A DNA stretch of 64,000 nt from Pseudomonas sp. PDM04 (lineage in GTDB: Bacteria > Pseudomonadota > Gammaproteobacteria > Pseudomonadales > Pseudomonadaceae). Made by a program: the position numbers and the translations under genes. The notes under the pieces are model-generated. The model searched no databases. It had not been told where the DNA came from and saw only the letters and a program-made list of their open reading frames with translations. The stretch lies in assembly GCF_014851765.1 (NCBI RefSeq), contig NZ_JACVAI010000005.1:310001-374000 (forward strand), written 5' to 3'. Below, piece after piece: positions 8,801 through 16,338 of this stretch. How positions within the stretch are numbered: position 1 is the stretch's first letter; each line of letters opens with the position of its first letter.

Positions 8801-9767
8801 CCGGACCTTCGTAAATCCCACGACCGTGGGACGCCTTGCCGATCGAGTGAATGGCTTGTTCGTACGAGGCCAGGTATTTCTGCGCGTCGTGCTCGGTGAG
8901 TGCGGCTTCACCCAGCATGTCGTAGGAGTAGCGGAAGCCCTTGGCTTCGAACTTGCTGGCGTTGGCCAGGGCTTCGGCGATGGTTTCGCCGGTCACGAAC
9001 TGCTCGCCCATCAGGCGCATGGCCATGTCGACGCCCTTGCGGATCATCGGCTCGCCACTTTTGCCAATGATGCGGCTCAGGGACGAAGTCAGGCCGGCTT
9101 CGTTATGGGTCGACACCAGCTTGCCGGTGAGCAACAGGCCCCAGGTGGCGGCGTTGACGAACAGCGACGGGCTGTTGCCCAGGTGCGGCTGCCAGTTGCC
9201 GGTGCTGATCTTGTCGCGAATCAGGGCGTCACGGGTACCTTTGTCCGGGATGCGCAGCAACGCTTCGGCCAGGCACATCAGGGCGACGCCTTCCTGGGAC
9301 GACAGGGAAAATTCCTGCAACAACCCCTGAACGATCCCGGCACGACCACCGGCACTTTTCTGGTTGCGCAGCTTCTCGGCAATCGAGGCCGCCAGCTTGT
9401 TGGTGGCGTCGGCCATCGCGACCGGCAGGCGAGCCTGTTCGATCAGCATCGGCACCACTTCCGGCTCAGGGCGACGGTAGGCGGCGGTGATCGAGGCGCG
9501 CAGTACCGATTGCGGGAGGATGCTTTCGGCGAATTCGAGGAAGCACTGGTGGGTGTGATCGACATGGACCTCACCGCTGTCGTCCGACTCCCTGGCCGCC
9601 AGGCCGTTGAGCTCGTTCAGGGTTGCACCACCCTCGAGTTTTTCCAGGTAATTGAAAATTGCCTGTTTGATCAGCCAGTGCGGCGTGCGATCAATCGAGG
9701 TCGCGGCGGCCTTCAGGCGTTCGCGGGTCGGGTCGTCAAGTTTGACCCCAAGGGTGGTGGTAGCCAT
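5814..9767 (-). CDS. putA: Trifunctional proline utilisation protein PutA (repressor, proline dehydrogenase, P5C dehydrogenase)
   Basis: 1317 aa. It oxidises proline to glutamate in two steps (FAD proline dehydrogenase, then NAD P5C/glutamate-semialdehyde dehydrogenase) and, when not membrane-bound, represses the put genes. Domains in order: ribbon-helix-helix DNA-binding domain (residues about 1-47, starting MATTTLGVKLDDPTRERL), proline dehydrogenase (about 260-570), P5C dehydrogenase (about 650-1120) with catalytic Cys915 in SAGQRCSALR, and a C-terminal fold found in long PutAs. I placed the start at 9767, not at the upstream in-frame ATG at 9815. GAGGAT lies just before it and the RHH domain begins exactly there. 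It is divergent from putP across a spacer full of GTTGCA boxes, so the protein probably represses both genes. Confidence 0.97.
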   Translation of the reverse strand: MATTTLGVKLDDPTRERLKAAATSIDRTPHWLIKQAIFNYLEKLEGGATLNELNGLAARESDDSGEVHVDHTHQCFLEFAESILPQSVLRASITAAYRRPEPEVVPMLIEQARLPVAMADATNKLAASIAEKLRNQKSAGGRAGIVQGLLQEFSLSSQEGVALMCLAEALLRIPDKGTRDALIRDKISTGNWQPHLGNSPSLFVNAATWGLLLTGKLVSTHNEAGLTSSLSRIIGKSGEPMIRKGVDMAMRLMGEQFVTGETIAEALANASKFEAKGFRYSYDMLGEAALTEHDAQKYLASYEQAIHSIGKASHGRGIYEGPGISIKLSALHPRYSRAQYERVMDELYPRLLSLTLLAKQYDIGLNIDAEEADRLELSLDLLERLCFEPQLTGWNGIGFVIQAYQKRCPYVIDYVIDLARRSRHRLMIRLVKGAYWDSEIKRAQVEGLEGYPVYTRKVYTDVSYIACARKLLSVPEVIYPQFATHNAHTLSAIYHIAGQNYYPGQYEFQCLHGMGEPLYEQVVGKVSEGKLNRPCRVYAPVGTHETLLAYLVRRLLENGANTSFVNRIADQSISIQELVADPVASIEKMATAEGGFGLPHPRIPLPRDLYGAERANSSGIDMANEHRLASLSCALLATAHNHWKAAPMLGCASSTQTPVPVLNPSDLRDVVGHVQEATVDDVDNAIQCALNAAPIWQATPPAERAAILERAADLMEGEIQPLMGLLAREAGKTFANAIAEVREAVDFLRYYAVQARNDFSNDAHRPLGPVVCISPWNFPLAIFSGQVAAALAAGNPVLAKPAEQTPLVAAQAVRLLLEAGIPQGVLQLLPGRGETVGAGLVGDDRVKGVMFTGSTEVARLLQRNIAGRLDAQGRPIPLIAETGGQNAMIVDSSALTEQVVIDVVSSAFDSAGQRCSALRVLCLQEDSADRVIEMLKGAMAESRLGNPERLSVDIGPVIDAEAKAGIEKHIQAMRDKGRSVYQVAIADAEEVKRGTFVMPTLIELESFDELQREIFGPVLHVVRYKRKDIDQLIAQINASGYGLTLGVHTRIDETIAKVIDNVNAGNVYVNRNIVGAVVGVQPFGGEGLSGTGPKAGGPLYLYRLLSTRPADAIEQSFARGDAIAAPDVRLRDAMSKPLTALKAWADSHTLADLSALCVQFAAQSQSGITRVLAGPTGERNSYAILPREHVLCLAEVEGDLLTQLAAVLAVGGSAVWPEADLTKALFARLPKEVQVRIKLVPDWNKDEVVFDAVLHHGHSDQLRAVCQQVAKRAGAIVGVHGLSQGETNIALERLVIERALSVNTAAAGGNASLMTIG

Positions 9768-10227
9768 GTTTTTATCCTCATGTTTGCCACGACCGCGTGG
9801 CATCAGCTGGCGCAAGATTAGCCGCGCGCCGAAAGAGGTGCAACCGGGTGCAACCCTTTTTTTGCAGGAATAATGCGCAGCTCGTCAGGAAATAAAATCC
9901 GGTACGAACGTCCCGCTCCTGCTTGGTGCTTTTCCTTCTAGCGAATGGCATTCACTGCGCTAAATGGGAGCAAAAAACGCCATCCATCTGCCTAATCAGC
10001 GTAGGTGCAACTAATTCGCAAGAAATGGGTTGCACCTTATTTGCTTTGTTGCATAGCATTCGCGCCCCAAGGTGCAACCCTTCTCGGGAAGGTGTACCGG
10101 CTGATGGCTTTCCTGGGGAAACATCAGTCATAAATGCGCGGACCTCCGAATCGTCTGTCAAACGTCAACGTTTGCGAGCGGTTCATACGCCGCCGCTACA
10201 TAAAAACAAAGCCAGGGCGTCACTTTA
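9768..10227. promoter_or_regulatory. putA-putP divergent control region with six GTTGCA (PutA operator) boxes
   Basis: This 460-bp spacer separates the two divergent put genes. GTTGCA or its complement TGCAAC occurs at 9839-9844, 9849-9854, 10006-10011, 10029-10034, 10048-10053 and 10073-10078. GTTGCA is the core of the operators bound by the ribbon-helix-helix domain of enterobacterial PutA. The first two boxes are exactly 10 bp apart (one helical turn) next to putA; the other four cluster in a 73-bp stretch nearer putP. The spacer is more AT-rich than its surroundings. No gene was seen in it. Confidence 0.8.
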
Positions 10228-11706
10228 ATGAGCAATCCAACCCTGATCACGTTCGTGATCTACATCGCAGCAATGGTACTGATCGGCTTCATGGCCTATC
10301 GCTCCACCAACAACCTTTCCGACTACATTCTGGGCGGTCGCAGCCTGGGCAGCGTTGTCACGGCCTTGTCCGCCGGCGCCTCCGACATGAGTGGCTGGTT
10401 GCTGATGGGCCTGCCGGGTGCCATCTACATGTCCGGCCTGTCCGAAAGCTGGATCGCCATCGGCCTGATCGTCGGTGCCTACCTGAACTGGTTGTTCGTT
10501 GCCGGCCGTCTGCGTGTGCAGACCGAGCACAACGGCGATGCGCTGACCCTGCCGGACTACTTCTCCAGCCGTTTCGAAGACAAGAGCGGCCTGCTGCGGA
10601 TCATCTCTGCGATCGTGATCCTGGTGTTCTTCACCATCTACTGCGCCTCCGGCATCGTGGCCGGTGCCCGTCTGTTCGAAAGCACCTTCGGCATGTCCTA
10701 CGAGACTGCGCTGTGGGCCGGTGCTGCAGCGACGATTGCCTACACCTTCGTGGGCGGTTTCCTGGCGGTGAGCTGGACGGATACCGTCCAGGCCACGCTG
10801 ATGATCTTCGCCCTGTTGCTGACGCCGATCATCGTGCTGCTGGCCACCGGTGGCGTCGACACCACCTTCCTGGCGATCGAAGCGCAAAACCCCGGCAACT
10901 TCGACATGCTGCGAAACACCACCTTCATCGGCATCATTTCGCTGATGGGCTGGGGCCTGGGCTACTTCGGTCAGCCACACATCCTTGCGCGTTTCATGGC
11001 GGCGGATTCGGTCAAGTCGATCGCCAATGCCCGCCGCATTTCCATGACCTGGATGATCCTGTGCCTGGGCGGCACCGTGGCGGTCGGTTTCTTCGGCATC
11101 GCCTACTTCTCGGCGAACCCTGACATGGCCGGTCCTGTGACCGAGAACCACGAGCGGGTGTTCATCGAGCTGGCAAAGATCCTCTTCAACCCATGGATTG
11201 CCGGTGTGCTGCTGTCGGCCATTCTGGCTGCCGTGATGAGCACCCTGAGCTGCCAGCTGCTGGTGTGCTCGAGCGCCCTCACCGAGGACTTCTACAAAAC
11301 CTTCCTGCGTAAATCGGCTTCCCAGTTGGAGTTGGTCTGGGTCGGTCGCGCCATGGTGCTGCTGGTCGCGCTGGTGGCCATCGCCCTGGCTGCCAACCCG
11401 GAAAACCGTGTGCTGGGCCTGGTCAGCTACGCCTGGGCTGGTTTTGGTGCCGCGTTCGGTCCGGTGGTTCTGATCTCCGTGATCTGGAAAGGCATGACCC
11501 GCAACGGCGCACTGGCCGGCATCCTGGTCGGCGCGATCACCGTCATCGTGTGGAAACACTTCGAACTGCTGGGCCTGTACGAAATCATCCCTGGTTTCAT
11601 CTTCGCCAGCCTGGCGATCTACATCGTCAGCAAGATGGGCACGCCGACTCACGGCATGCTGCAGCGCTTCGCGGCTGCCGAGGCGGATTACCGCCTGAAC
11701 AAGTAA
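10228..11706 (+). CDS. putP: Sodium/proline symporter PutP
   Basis: 492 aa inner-membrane transporter of the SSS (solute:sodium symporter) family. It takes up proline with Na+ and supplies PutA, encoded divergently. About 13 hydrophobic helices are visible. The family-typical segments DYILGGRSLGS (near residue 30), SAGASDMSGWLL (near 50) and the conserved GWGLGYFGQPHILARFMA (near 245) are present. Length is that of E. coli PutP (502). The ATG at 10228 is the only reasonable start, with an AGGGCG-type site about 12 bases upstream. A strong terminator follows directly. Confidence 0.97.
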   Translation: MSNPTLITFVIYIAAMVLIGFMAYRSTNNLSDYILGGRSLGSVVTALSAGASDMSGWLLMGLPGAIYMSGLSESWIAIGLIVGAYLNWLFVAGRLRVQTEHNGDALTLPDYFSSRFEDKSGLLRIISAIVILVFFTIYCASGIVAGARLFESTFGMSYETALWAGAAATIAYTFVGGFLAVSWTDTVQATLMIFALLLTPIIVLLATGGVDTTFLAIEAQNPGNFDMLRNTTFIGIISLMGWGLGYFGQPHILARFMAADSVKSIANARRISMTWMILCLGGTVAVGFFGIAYFSANPDMAGPVTENHERVFIELAKILFNPWIAGVLLSAILAAVMSTLSCQLLVCSSALTEDFYKTFLRKSASQLELVWVGRAMVLLVALVAIALAANPENRVLGLVSYAWAGFGAAFGPVVLISVIWKGMTRNGALAGILVGAITVIVWKHFELLGLYEIIPGFIFASLAIYIVSKMGTPTHGMLQRFAAAEADYRLNK

Positions 11707-11743
11707 CAGGCACGAGCTCAAGCCCCGAGCGTTTGCCGAGCAG

Positions 11744-11783
11744 GAAAACGGCCCGCTTCCTTTTGGAAGCGGGCCGTTTTTTT
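11744..11783 (+). terminator. Rho-independent terminator of putP
   Basis: A 14-bp perfect GC-rich stem (AACGGCCCGCTTCC with its complement) has a TTTT loop, preceded by A and followed by a run of T. It lies 40 bases after the putP stop. Confidence 0.95.
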
Positions 11784-11956
11784 GTGTGCGGGAGTGGCGG
11801 TTGAAGTTTTTCGAGGCCTGTCTGTAGTTCGTCCTTTCGGGTTTCGAACGAAAAATCTCTATTACAACCGGACCCATCTGTTTTTCCTGTCCCGGCAATC
11901 ACAGCCGTTTGCACTCATGCAGAATCCCTCGCTTTCATTTTGCAGAGACACATCGG

Positions 11957-13873
11957 ATGTTCGCTCTTGCTAATCAACCGCGCTTCACACTGACCGTGGA
12001 GGGCCACTCGCATGAATTCAAGGTGCTTGAGTTCACTGGCAAGGAAGCCATCAGCCAGCCTTTCCGTTTTGACCTGGAGCTGGTCAGTACCCGGCCGGAT
12101 ATCGAGCTTGAAACGGTGCTGCACCGTCAGGCGTTTCTACGATTCGATGTGCGAGGCGCCGGCGTTCACGGTCAGATCTTTCGCGTAGGCCAGGGCGATT
12201 CCGGAGGGCGTCTGACGCGCTATCAGGTCAGCCTGGTTCCGCGTCTGGCCTACCTCGATCAACGCATCAATCAGCGGATCTTCCAGCACAAAAGCGTGCC
12301 GGCGATCGTGACGCAGATCCTCGAGGAACATGGCATTCTGCGCGACGCGTTCGAGTTCCGGCTTGGCAGTGAATACGCCGCCCGCGAGTATTGCGTGCAA
12401 TACGCTGAAAGCGACCTCGCGTTCATCCAGCGGCTCTGTGCCGAGGCTGGCATTCACTACCACTTCCAGCACAGCCCCGACGGACACCTGCTGGTGTTTG
12501 GTGATGACCAGACGTTTTTCCCCCGTTTGCCGGCATCCACGCCCTATGTGCCCGGCAGTGCGATGGCCGCCGATAGCCCCGCGATCCAGCGCTTCAGCGT
12601 GCGCCTGGAGACCCGCGCGACGGAGGTCACCCTGCGTGATTACGACTTCCACAAGCCTCGTTTGCAACTGGAAAGCCGCAGCGACAACCAACAACTGCCG
12701 ACCCTGGAGCACTACCACTTTCCCGGCCGGTTCACTGACCGGGAGCAGGGCAAGGATCTGGCGCGACGAAGGCTGGAGCGGCATAACGCGGACTACCGCC
12801 AGGCTGAAGGTCGCAGTGATGAGCCCGCCCTGGTCACTGGGCATTTCCTGCGCCTGAGCGAACACCCGCGCCAGGCGTGGAATGACTTGTGGCTGATCAC
12901 GGCCATCGAGCACCGCGGTCGACAGCCGCAGGTGCTGGAAGAGTTGGCTGGCAGTGAAGGGGTGGATGATTTTCAGGGCTATCGCAACACGTTTCTGGCC
13001 ACACCCTGGGAGGTGTTCTTTCGTCCGCCGGCGATCGGAAAACCCCTGGTGGCGGGTTATCAATCGGCGGTCGTGACCGGCCCTGCGGACAGGGAGATCC
13101 ACTGCGACGAGTTCGGGCGGGTCAAGGTTCAACTGGCCTGGGACCGTGAGGGTGGGCGCGATGAGCATTCCAGTTGCTGGCTGCGCGTCGCCACGGGCTG
13201 GGCCCATGACGATTACGGTCTCGTACTGACGCCCCGGGTGGGCATGGAGGTGCTGGTGGGGTTCGTCGATGGCGACGTCGACAAGCCGATCGTCATGGGG
13301 TGCCTGGCCAATGGCGCCAACCCGGCACCCCTGAACCTGCCAGCGGACAGCACCCGGAGCATTTTCCGCAGCCGGAGCAGTCCGGGTGGCCGGGGCAGCA
13401 ACGAAATCCGCATTGAAGATCGCGCCGGTGCCGAGGAGGTCTATGTGCGGGCCCAGCGAAACTGGACCCAGCATGTGCTGAGCGATCTGAATCTGCAGGT
13501 CGACAGCCAGCGCAGTGCGGTGATCGGTGCGAACGATACCCTGCAAGTTCGTGGCGACCGGCACATTCGTATCGACAACCAGACGGTCAAGGCGCGCGGG
13601 CAATGGCATGTCGGTGCCGGTCAGCAAGTGGTCATCGACGGCGGCGCCAACGCTACGATTCAGGCCGGCGGGCACTGGATCAATATTGGCCCGGCAGGCA
13701 TCTTCAGCAGCGTACCGATCCAGCTCGGTGGAGCGCCGATGCCGGCATTGGGCGCCTCGACCGCTCAACGAGCGTTGGTGCCGCTCAGCGCGGCTCAGAT
13801 CCTGAGCCTGAAAAGCGATGCGCCCTTCTGCGAAGAGTGTGAGCGCTGCAAGGAGGGTGTCTGTGCAGCCTGA
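11957..13873 (+). CDS. vgrG: Type VI secretion tip protein VgrG
   Basis: 638 aa spike protein that forms the trimeric tip of the type VI secretion tube and carries effectors. The gp27-like N-terminal part starts MFALANQPRFTLTVEGH; the OB-fold/gp5-like part follows near residues 380-470 (DEFGRVKVQLAWD, GMEVLVGFVDGDVDKPIV). A beta-helical needle with repeated charged/valine strands runs to about 590. It ends with a short Cys-rich tail, CEECERCKEGVC. No toxin domain is fused, so cargo must be separate. The start at 11957 matches the usual VgrG N-terminus; the frame is open to 11909 but that part looks like leader. No structural T6SS genes are nearby: this is an orphan vgrG locus between putP and rlmJ. 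Confidence 0.95.
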   Translation: MFALANQPRFTLTVEGHSHEFKVLEFTGKEAISQPFRFDLELVSTRPDIELETVLHRQAFLRFDVRGAGVHGQIFRVGQGDSGGRLTRYQVSLVPRLAYLDQRINQRIFQHKSVPAIVTQILEEHGILRDAFEFRLGSEYAAREYCVQYAESDLAFIQRLCAEAGIHYHFQHSPDGHLLVFGDDQTFFPRLPASTPYVPGSAMAADSPAIQRFSVRLETRATEVTLRDYDFHKPRLQLESRSDNQQLPTLEHYHFPGRFTDREQGKDLARRRLERHNADYRQAEGRSDEPALVTGHFLRLSEHPRQAWNDLWLITAIEHRGRQPQVLEELAGSEGVDDFQGYRNTFLATPWEVFFRPPAIGKPLVAGYQSAVVTGPADREIHCDEFGRVKVQLAWDREGGRDEHSSCWLRVATGWAHDDYGLVLTPRVGMEVLVGFVDGDVDKPIVMGCLANGANPAPLNLPADSTRSIFRSRSSPGGRGSNEIRIEDRAGAEEVYVRAQRNWTQHVLSDLNLQVDSQRSAVIGANDTLQVRGDRHIRIDNQTVKARGQWHVGAGQQVVIDGGANATIQAGGHWINIGPAGIFSSVPIQLGGAPMPALGASTAQRALVPLSAAQILSLKSDAPFCEECERCKEGVCAA

Positions 13874-14600
13874 ACGCCTGTCGCCCTACGATTGGCTGCT
13901 GCGTCAGCCGCTTGCGCCAGGCGAGCAGGTGTTCGCGGTTTTCGGCGAGGCCAGTTCCGCCGGGCCGTTCAACGCCTGGTGCCGGTCCAGCCCGGTGCAC
14001 GCGCCCACCGCTATCTGGGCGGGCACGGCTTATGCCGAGTGGCGCGCGGTGATGCCCTATGTCGCCCTTGTTGATGTCGACGGTGATTTTCTGCAGTGGG
14101 TCGCCACGACCACGGCAACCGATTGGGGTTGGCTGCTGGTTTCATCGGTGCCTCAAGAGCAATTGGTCGAGCATCTGCGAAGCCTGACTCAGGTGCTGTT
14201 ACCTGACGGGAGGGCTGTCTTTTTTCGCTTCTGGGACGGGCGCTACCTGCGCTCGATCATTCAATGCGCCGAGGTTGATGCGCCTGATTTGCTGCCGGCG
14301 GTGACGCGTTGCCTGATCAATGGCCAGGCGTTCGAGATCGGTGCAGGCGTGCAGAAAACCCCGCGGGATTTTCCGTGGTGGCAGGTTCCCGAAACGCTGC
14401 TGGAACAACTCGGCGAACATTCCAATATGACGTTGCTGAACAACTTGCTGCATTGGTTGAGCGAGGAGCGTCCCGATGTGTTCGAAGGGTTTTCCGAGAG
14501 TGTTTTACGGCGCAAGGTTGCGAACTTCCTGGCGCAGCCCGGCCTGCCGCCCGCGCCTGAATCGGCATTGGTGGCGTTTCTCGCAGCGGAGCTGGCCTGA
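13863..14600 (+). CDS. DUF4123 type VI effector adaptor (Tap/TEC-like)
   Basis: 245 aa. DUF4123 proteins are chaperone/adaptors that load a particular effector on its cognate VgrG. I recognise the family from the N-terminal VFAVFGEASSAGPFNAW region, the central ALVDVDGDFLQWVA strand and RAVFFRFWDGRYLRSI. The GTG start at 13863 is chosen because GGAGG lies about 8 bases upstream and it overlaps the end of vgrG by 11 bases, so the two are co-translated. The C-terminal third is less conserved, as expected for the effector-specific part. The next gene is rlmJ, a housekeeping gene, so the expected effector gene is missing. Confidence 0.85.
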   Translation: MQPERLSPYDWLLRQPLAPGEQVFAVFGEASSAGPFNAWCRSSPVHAPTAIWAGTAYAEWRAVMPYVALVDVDGDFLQWVATTTATDWGWLLVSSVPQEQLVEHLRSLTQVLLPDGRAVFFRFWDGRYLRSIIQCAEVDAPDLLPAVTRCLINGQAFEIGAGVQKTPRDFPWWQVPETLLEQLGEHSNMTLLNNLLHWLSEERPDVFEGFSESVLRRKVANFLAQPGLPPAPESALVAFLAAELA

Positions 14601-14728
14601 TCAGCAGCGGTGGGGCCCGGGCGGCCGTTTCCAGTGGGCATGACCGCTGTGCGACTGCCCGCTCGGCTGCGAAGCCCTGACGTTCGCCGCTGTACGAGGT
14701 AAACTCCCCGGCCTTCGCAGGAGCAATC

Positions 14729-15565
14729 ATGAATTATCGTCACGCCTTCCATGCCGGCAATCACGCCGATGTGTTCAAACACCTGACTTTGACCCGCCTC
14801 ATCGCCCTGATGTCGCGCAAGGAGCAGCCGTTTGCCTATCTCGATACGCACGCCGGTATTGGTCTGTATGACCTGCAAGGCGATCAGGCGAGCCGTACCG
14901 GCGAGTACCTGGAAGGCATTGCACGGTTGTGGGGGCAGCCGGACCTGCCGGCGCTGACCGCCGATTACATGAAGGTGCTGCACGACATGAACCCGGATGG
15001 CCAGTTGCGCTATTACCCGGGGTCGCCCGAGTTGGCGCGGCGGCTGACACGCCCGCAGGATCGGGTGATGCTCAATGAGAAGCACCCCGAAGACGGTGTG
15101 TTGCTCAAGGACAACATGGCCGGCGACCGCCGGGTAAAAGTGCACCTGGGCGAGGGCTGGCATGTGGCGCGCGCGATGTTGCCGGTGCAGGAGAAGCGGG
15201 CGGTGATGTTGATCGACCCGCCGTTCGAACAACTGGATGAAATGAAGCGCTGTGCCGCGTCGTTGAAGGAAGCGGTGGGCCGGATGCGCCAGACCGTGGC
15301 GGCGATCTGGTACCCGGTGAAGGACCAGCGTCTGTTGCGTCGCTTCTACCAGGACCTGGCGGGCACGGGCGCACCCAAGTTGTTGCGGGTGGAGTTGCTG
15401 GTGCATCCGCTGGACACGCCGAACAGCCTGAACGGTTCCGGGTTGGCGATTGCCAATCCACCGTGGGGGCTGGAAGAGGAATTGCGCGAGTTGCTGCCGT
15501 GGCTGTCCGAGAAACTGGGGCAGACCCAGGGCGGATGGAAAATGGATTGGTTGATCGCGGAGTAG
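14729..15565 (+). CDS. rlmJ: 23S rRNA (adenine(2030)-N6)-methyltransferase RlmJ
   Basis: 278 aa cytoplasmic SAM-dependent methyltransferase that makes m6A2030 in 23S rRNA. The N-terminus NYRHAFHAGNHADVFKH is the family hallmark (His residues involved in activity). LDTHAGIGLYDL is the SAM-binding motif I, and MLIDPPFEQ is the catalytic DPPF-type motif of N6-adenine methyltransferases. Length is as in E. coli (280). GGAG lies about 7 bases before the ATG. It converges on msrA. Confidence 0.95.
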   Translation: MNYRHAFHAGNHADVFKHLTLTRLIALMSRKEQPFAYLDTHAGIGLYDLQGDQASRTGEYLEGIARLWGQPDLPALTADYMKVLHDMNPDGQLRYYPGSPELARRLTRPQDRVMLNEKHPEDGVLLKDNMAGDRRVKVHLGEGWHVARAMLPVQEKRAVMLIDPPFEQLDEMKRCAASLKEAVGRMRQTVAAIWYPVKDQRLLRRFYQDLAGTGAPKLLRVELLVHPLDTPNSLNGSGLAIANPPWGLEEELRELLPWLSEKLGQTQGGWKMDWLIAE

Positions 15566-15573
15566 CGGGCCAT

Positions 15574-15603
15574 CTGCAGGAGCGAGGGTGCTCGTTCCTG
15601 CAG
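15574..15603. terminator. Bidirectional hairpin between rlmJ and msrA
   Basis: A long near-perfect inverted repeat (CTGCAGGAGCGA..TCGTTCCTGCAG) is centred between the two convergent stop codons. It resembles a drifted REP and lacks a clear T-run, so its termination strength is uncertain. Confidence 0.6.
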
Positions 15604-15620
15604 GAGCGCGTGGAAGCGGT

Positions 15621-16268
15621 TTAGATTGGGCAAGTCACGCCGGTGCCGCCAATCCCGCAATAGCCTTCCGGGTTCTTGGCCAGGTACTGCTGGTGGTAGG
15701 CCTCGGCGAAGAATACGGTCGGGGCTTCGGCGATTTCGGTGGTGATGGTGCCTTGGCCGGCCTTCGTCAGTTCAGCCTGGAACACGTCTTTGCTGCGTTC
15801 GGCGGCGGCGAGTTGAGCCGGGTGGGTGGCGTAGATCACCGAGCGGTACTGGGTGCCGATATCGTTGCCCTGGCGCATGCCCTGAGTCGGGTTATGCAGT
15901 TCCCAGAACATCTTCAGCAGCTCCTCGTAGCTGACTTTCTCCGGCTCGTAGACCACCAGCACCACTTCGCTGTGGCCGGTCAGGCCCGAGCAGACTTCCT
16001 CGTACGTCGGGTTCGGCGTCAGGCCGCCGGCGTAACCCACCGCCGTGCTGACCACGCCTTCGCGCTGCCAGAAACGACGTTCCGCGCCCCAGAAGCAGCC
16101 CAGGCCGAAGATCGCAAACTCGACGTTGCTGGAAAACGGACCCAGCAGCGGCGTGTCGTTGACGAAGTGTTTTTCCGGCAGGGTCATTGGGGTTTCGCGG
16201 CCGGGCAGAGCTTGTTCTTTGGTAGGTAGCACGTTTTTGTTCACCAGGATTTCCGAGCGCAAGACCAT
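15621..16268 (-). CDS. msrA: Peptide-methionine (S)-S-oxide reductase MsrA
   Basis: 215 aa. It reduces methionine-S-sulfoxide in proteins and free Met, repairing oxidative damage. The catalytic Cys58 is in the invariant GCFWG motif; resolving cysteines Cys204 and Cys213 lie in the C-terminal GYCGIGGTGVTC. EVVLVVYEP and YRSVIYAT are further family segments. The N-terminal extension of about 45 residues before the catalytic domain is as in E. coli MsrA. It lies downstream of, and in the same direction as, dipA with a 70-bp gap. Confidence 0.97.
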   Translation of the reverse strand: MVLRSEILVNKNVLPTKEQALPGRETPMTLPEKHFVNDTPLLGPFSSNVEFAIFGLGCFWGAERRFWQREGVVSTAVGYAGGLTPNPTYEEVCSGLTGHSEVVLVVYEPEKVSYEELLKMFWELHNPTQGMRQGNDIGTQYRSVIYATHPAQLAAAERSKDVFQAELTKAGQGTITTEIAEAPTVFFAEAYHQQYLAKNPEGYCGIGGTGVTCPI

Positions 16269-16338
16269 GATCAGCCCCCTCAGTCAGGTTGAAATGTGAA
16301 TAAACAGGACGTCAGTTTGCCCGAGAGTCGCGCCGCTG

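Noticed and set aside
5796..9821. A 1341-codon open frame on the plus strand opposite putA
   Set aside because: It is the antisense shadow of putA in GC-rich DNA: composition is rich in His/Gln/Arg/Gly, no domain is visible, and the sense frame encodes a complete PutA.
10228..11123. A 329-codon plus frame overlapping putP out of frame (from 10134)
   Set aside because: Out-of-frame overlap with the clear PutP membrane protein; composition is typical of a shifted frame.
11957..14600. A full type VI secretion gene cluster
   Set aside because: Only VgrG and the DUF4123 adaptor are present; no sheath, baseplate, ClpV, Hcp or membrane-complex genes flank them.
14601..14728. A short effector or immunity gene after the DUF4123 adaptor
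   Set aside because: Only 128 bases with no start codon plus ribosome site giving a useful frame before the rlmJ ribosome site.
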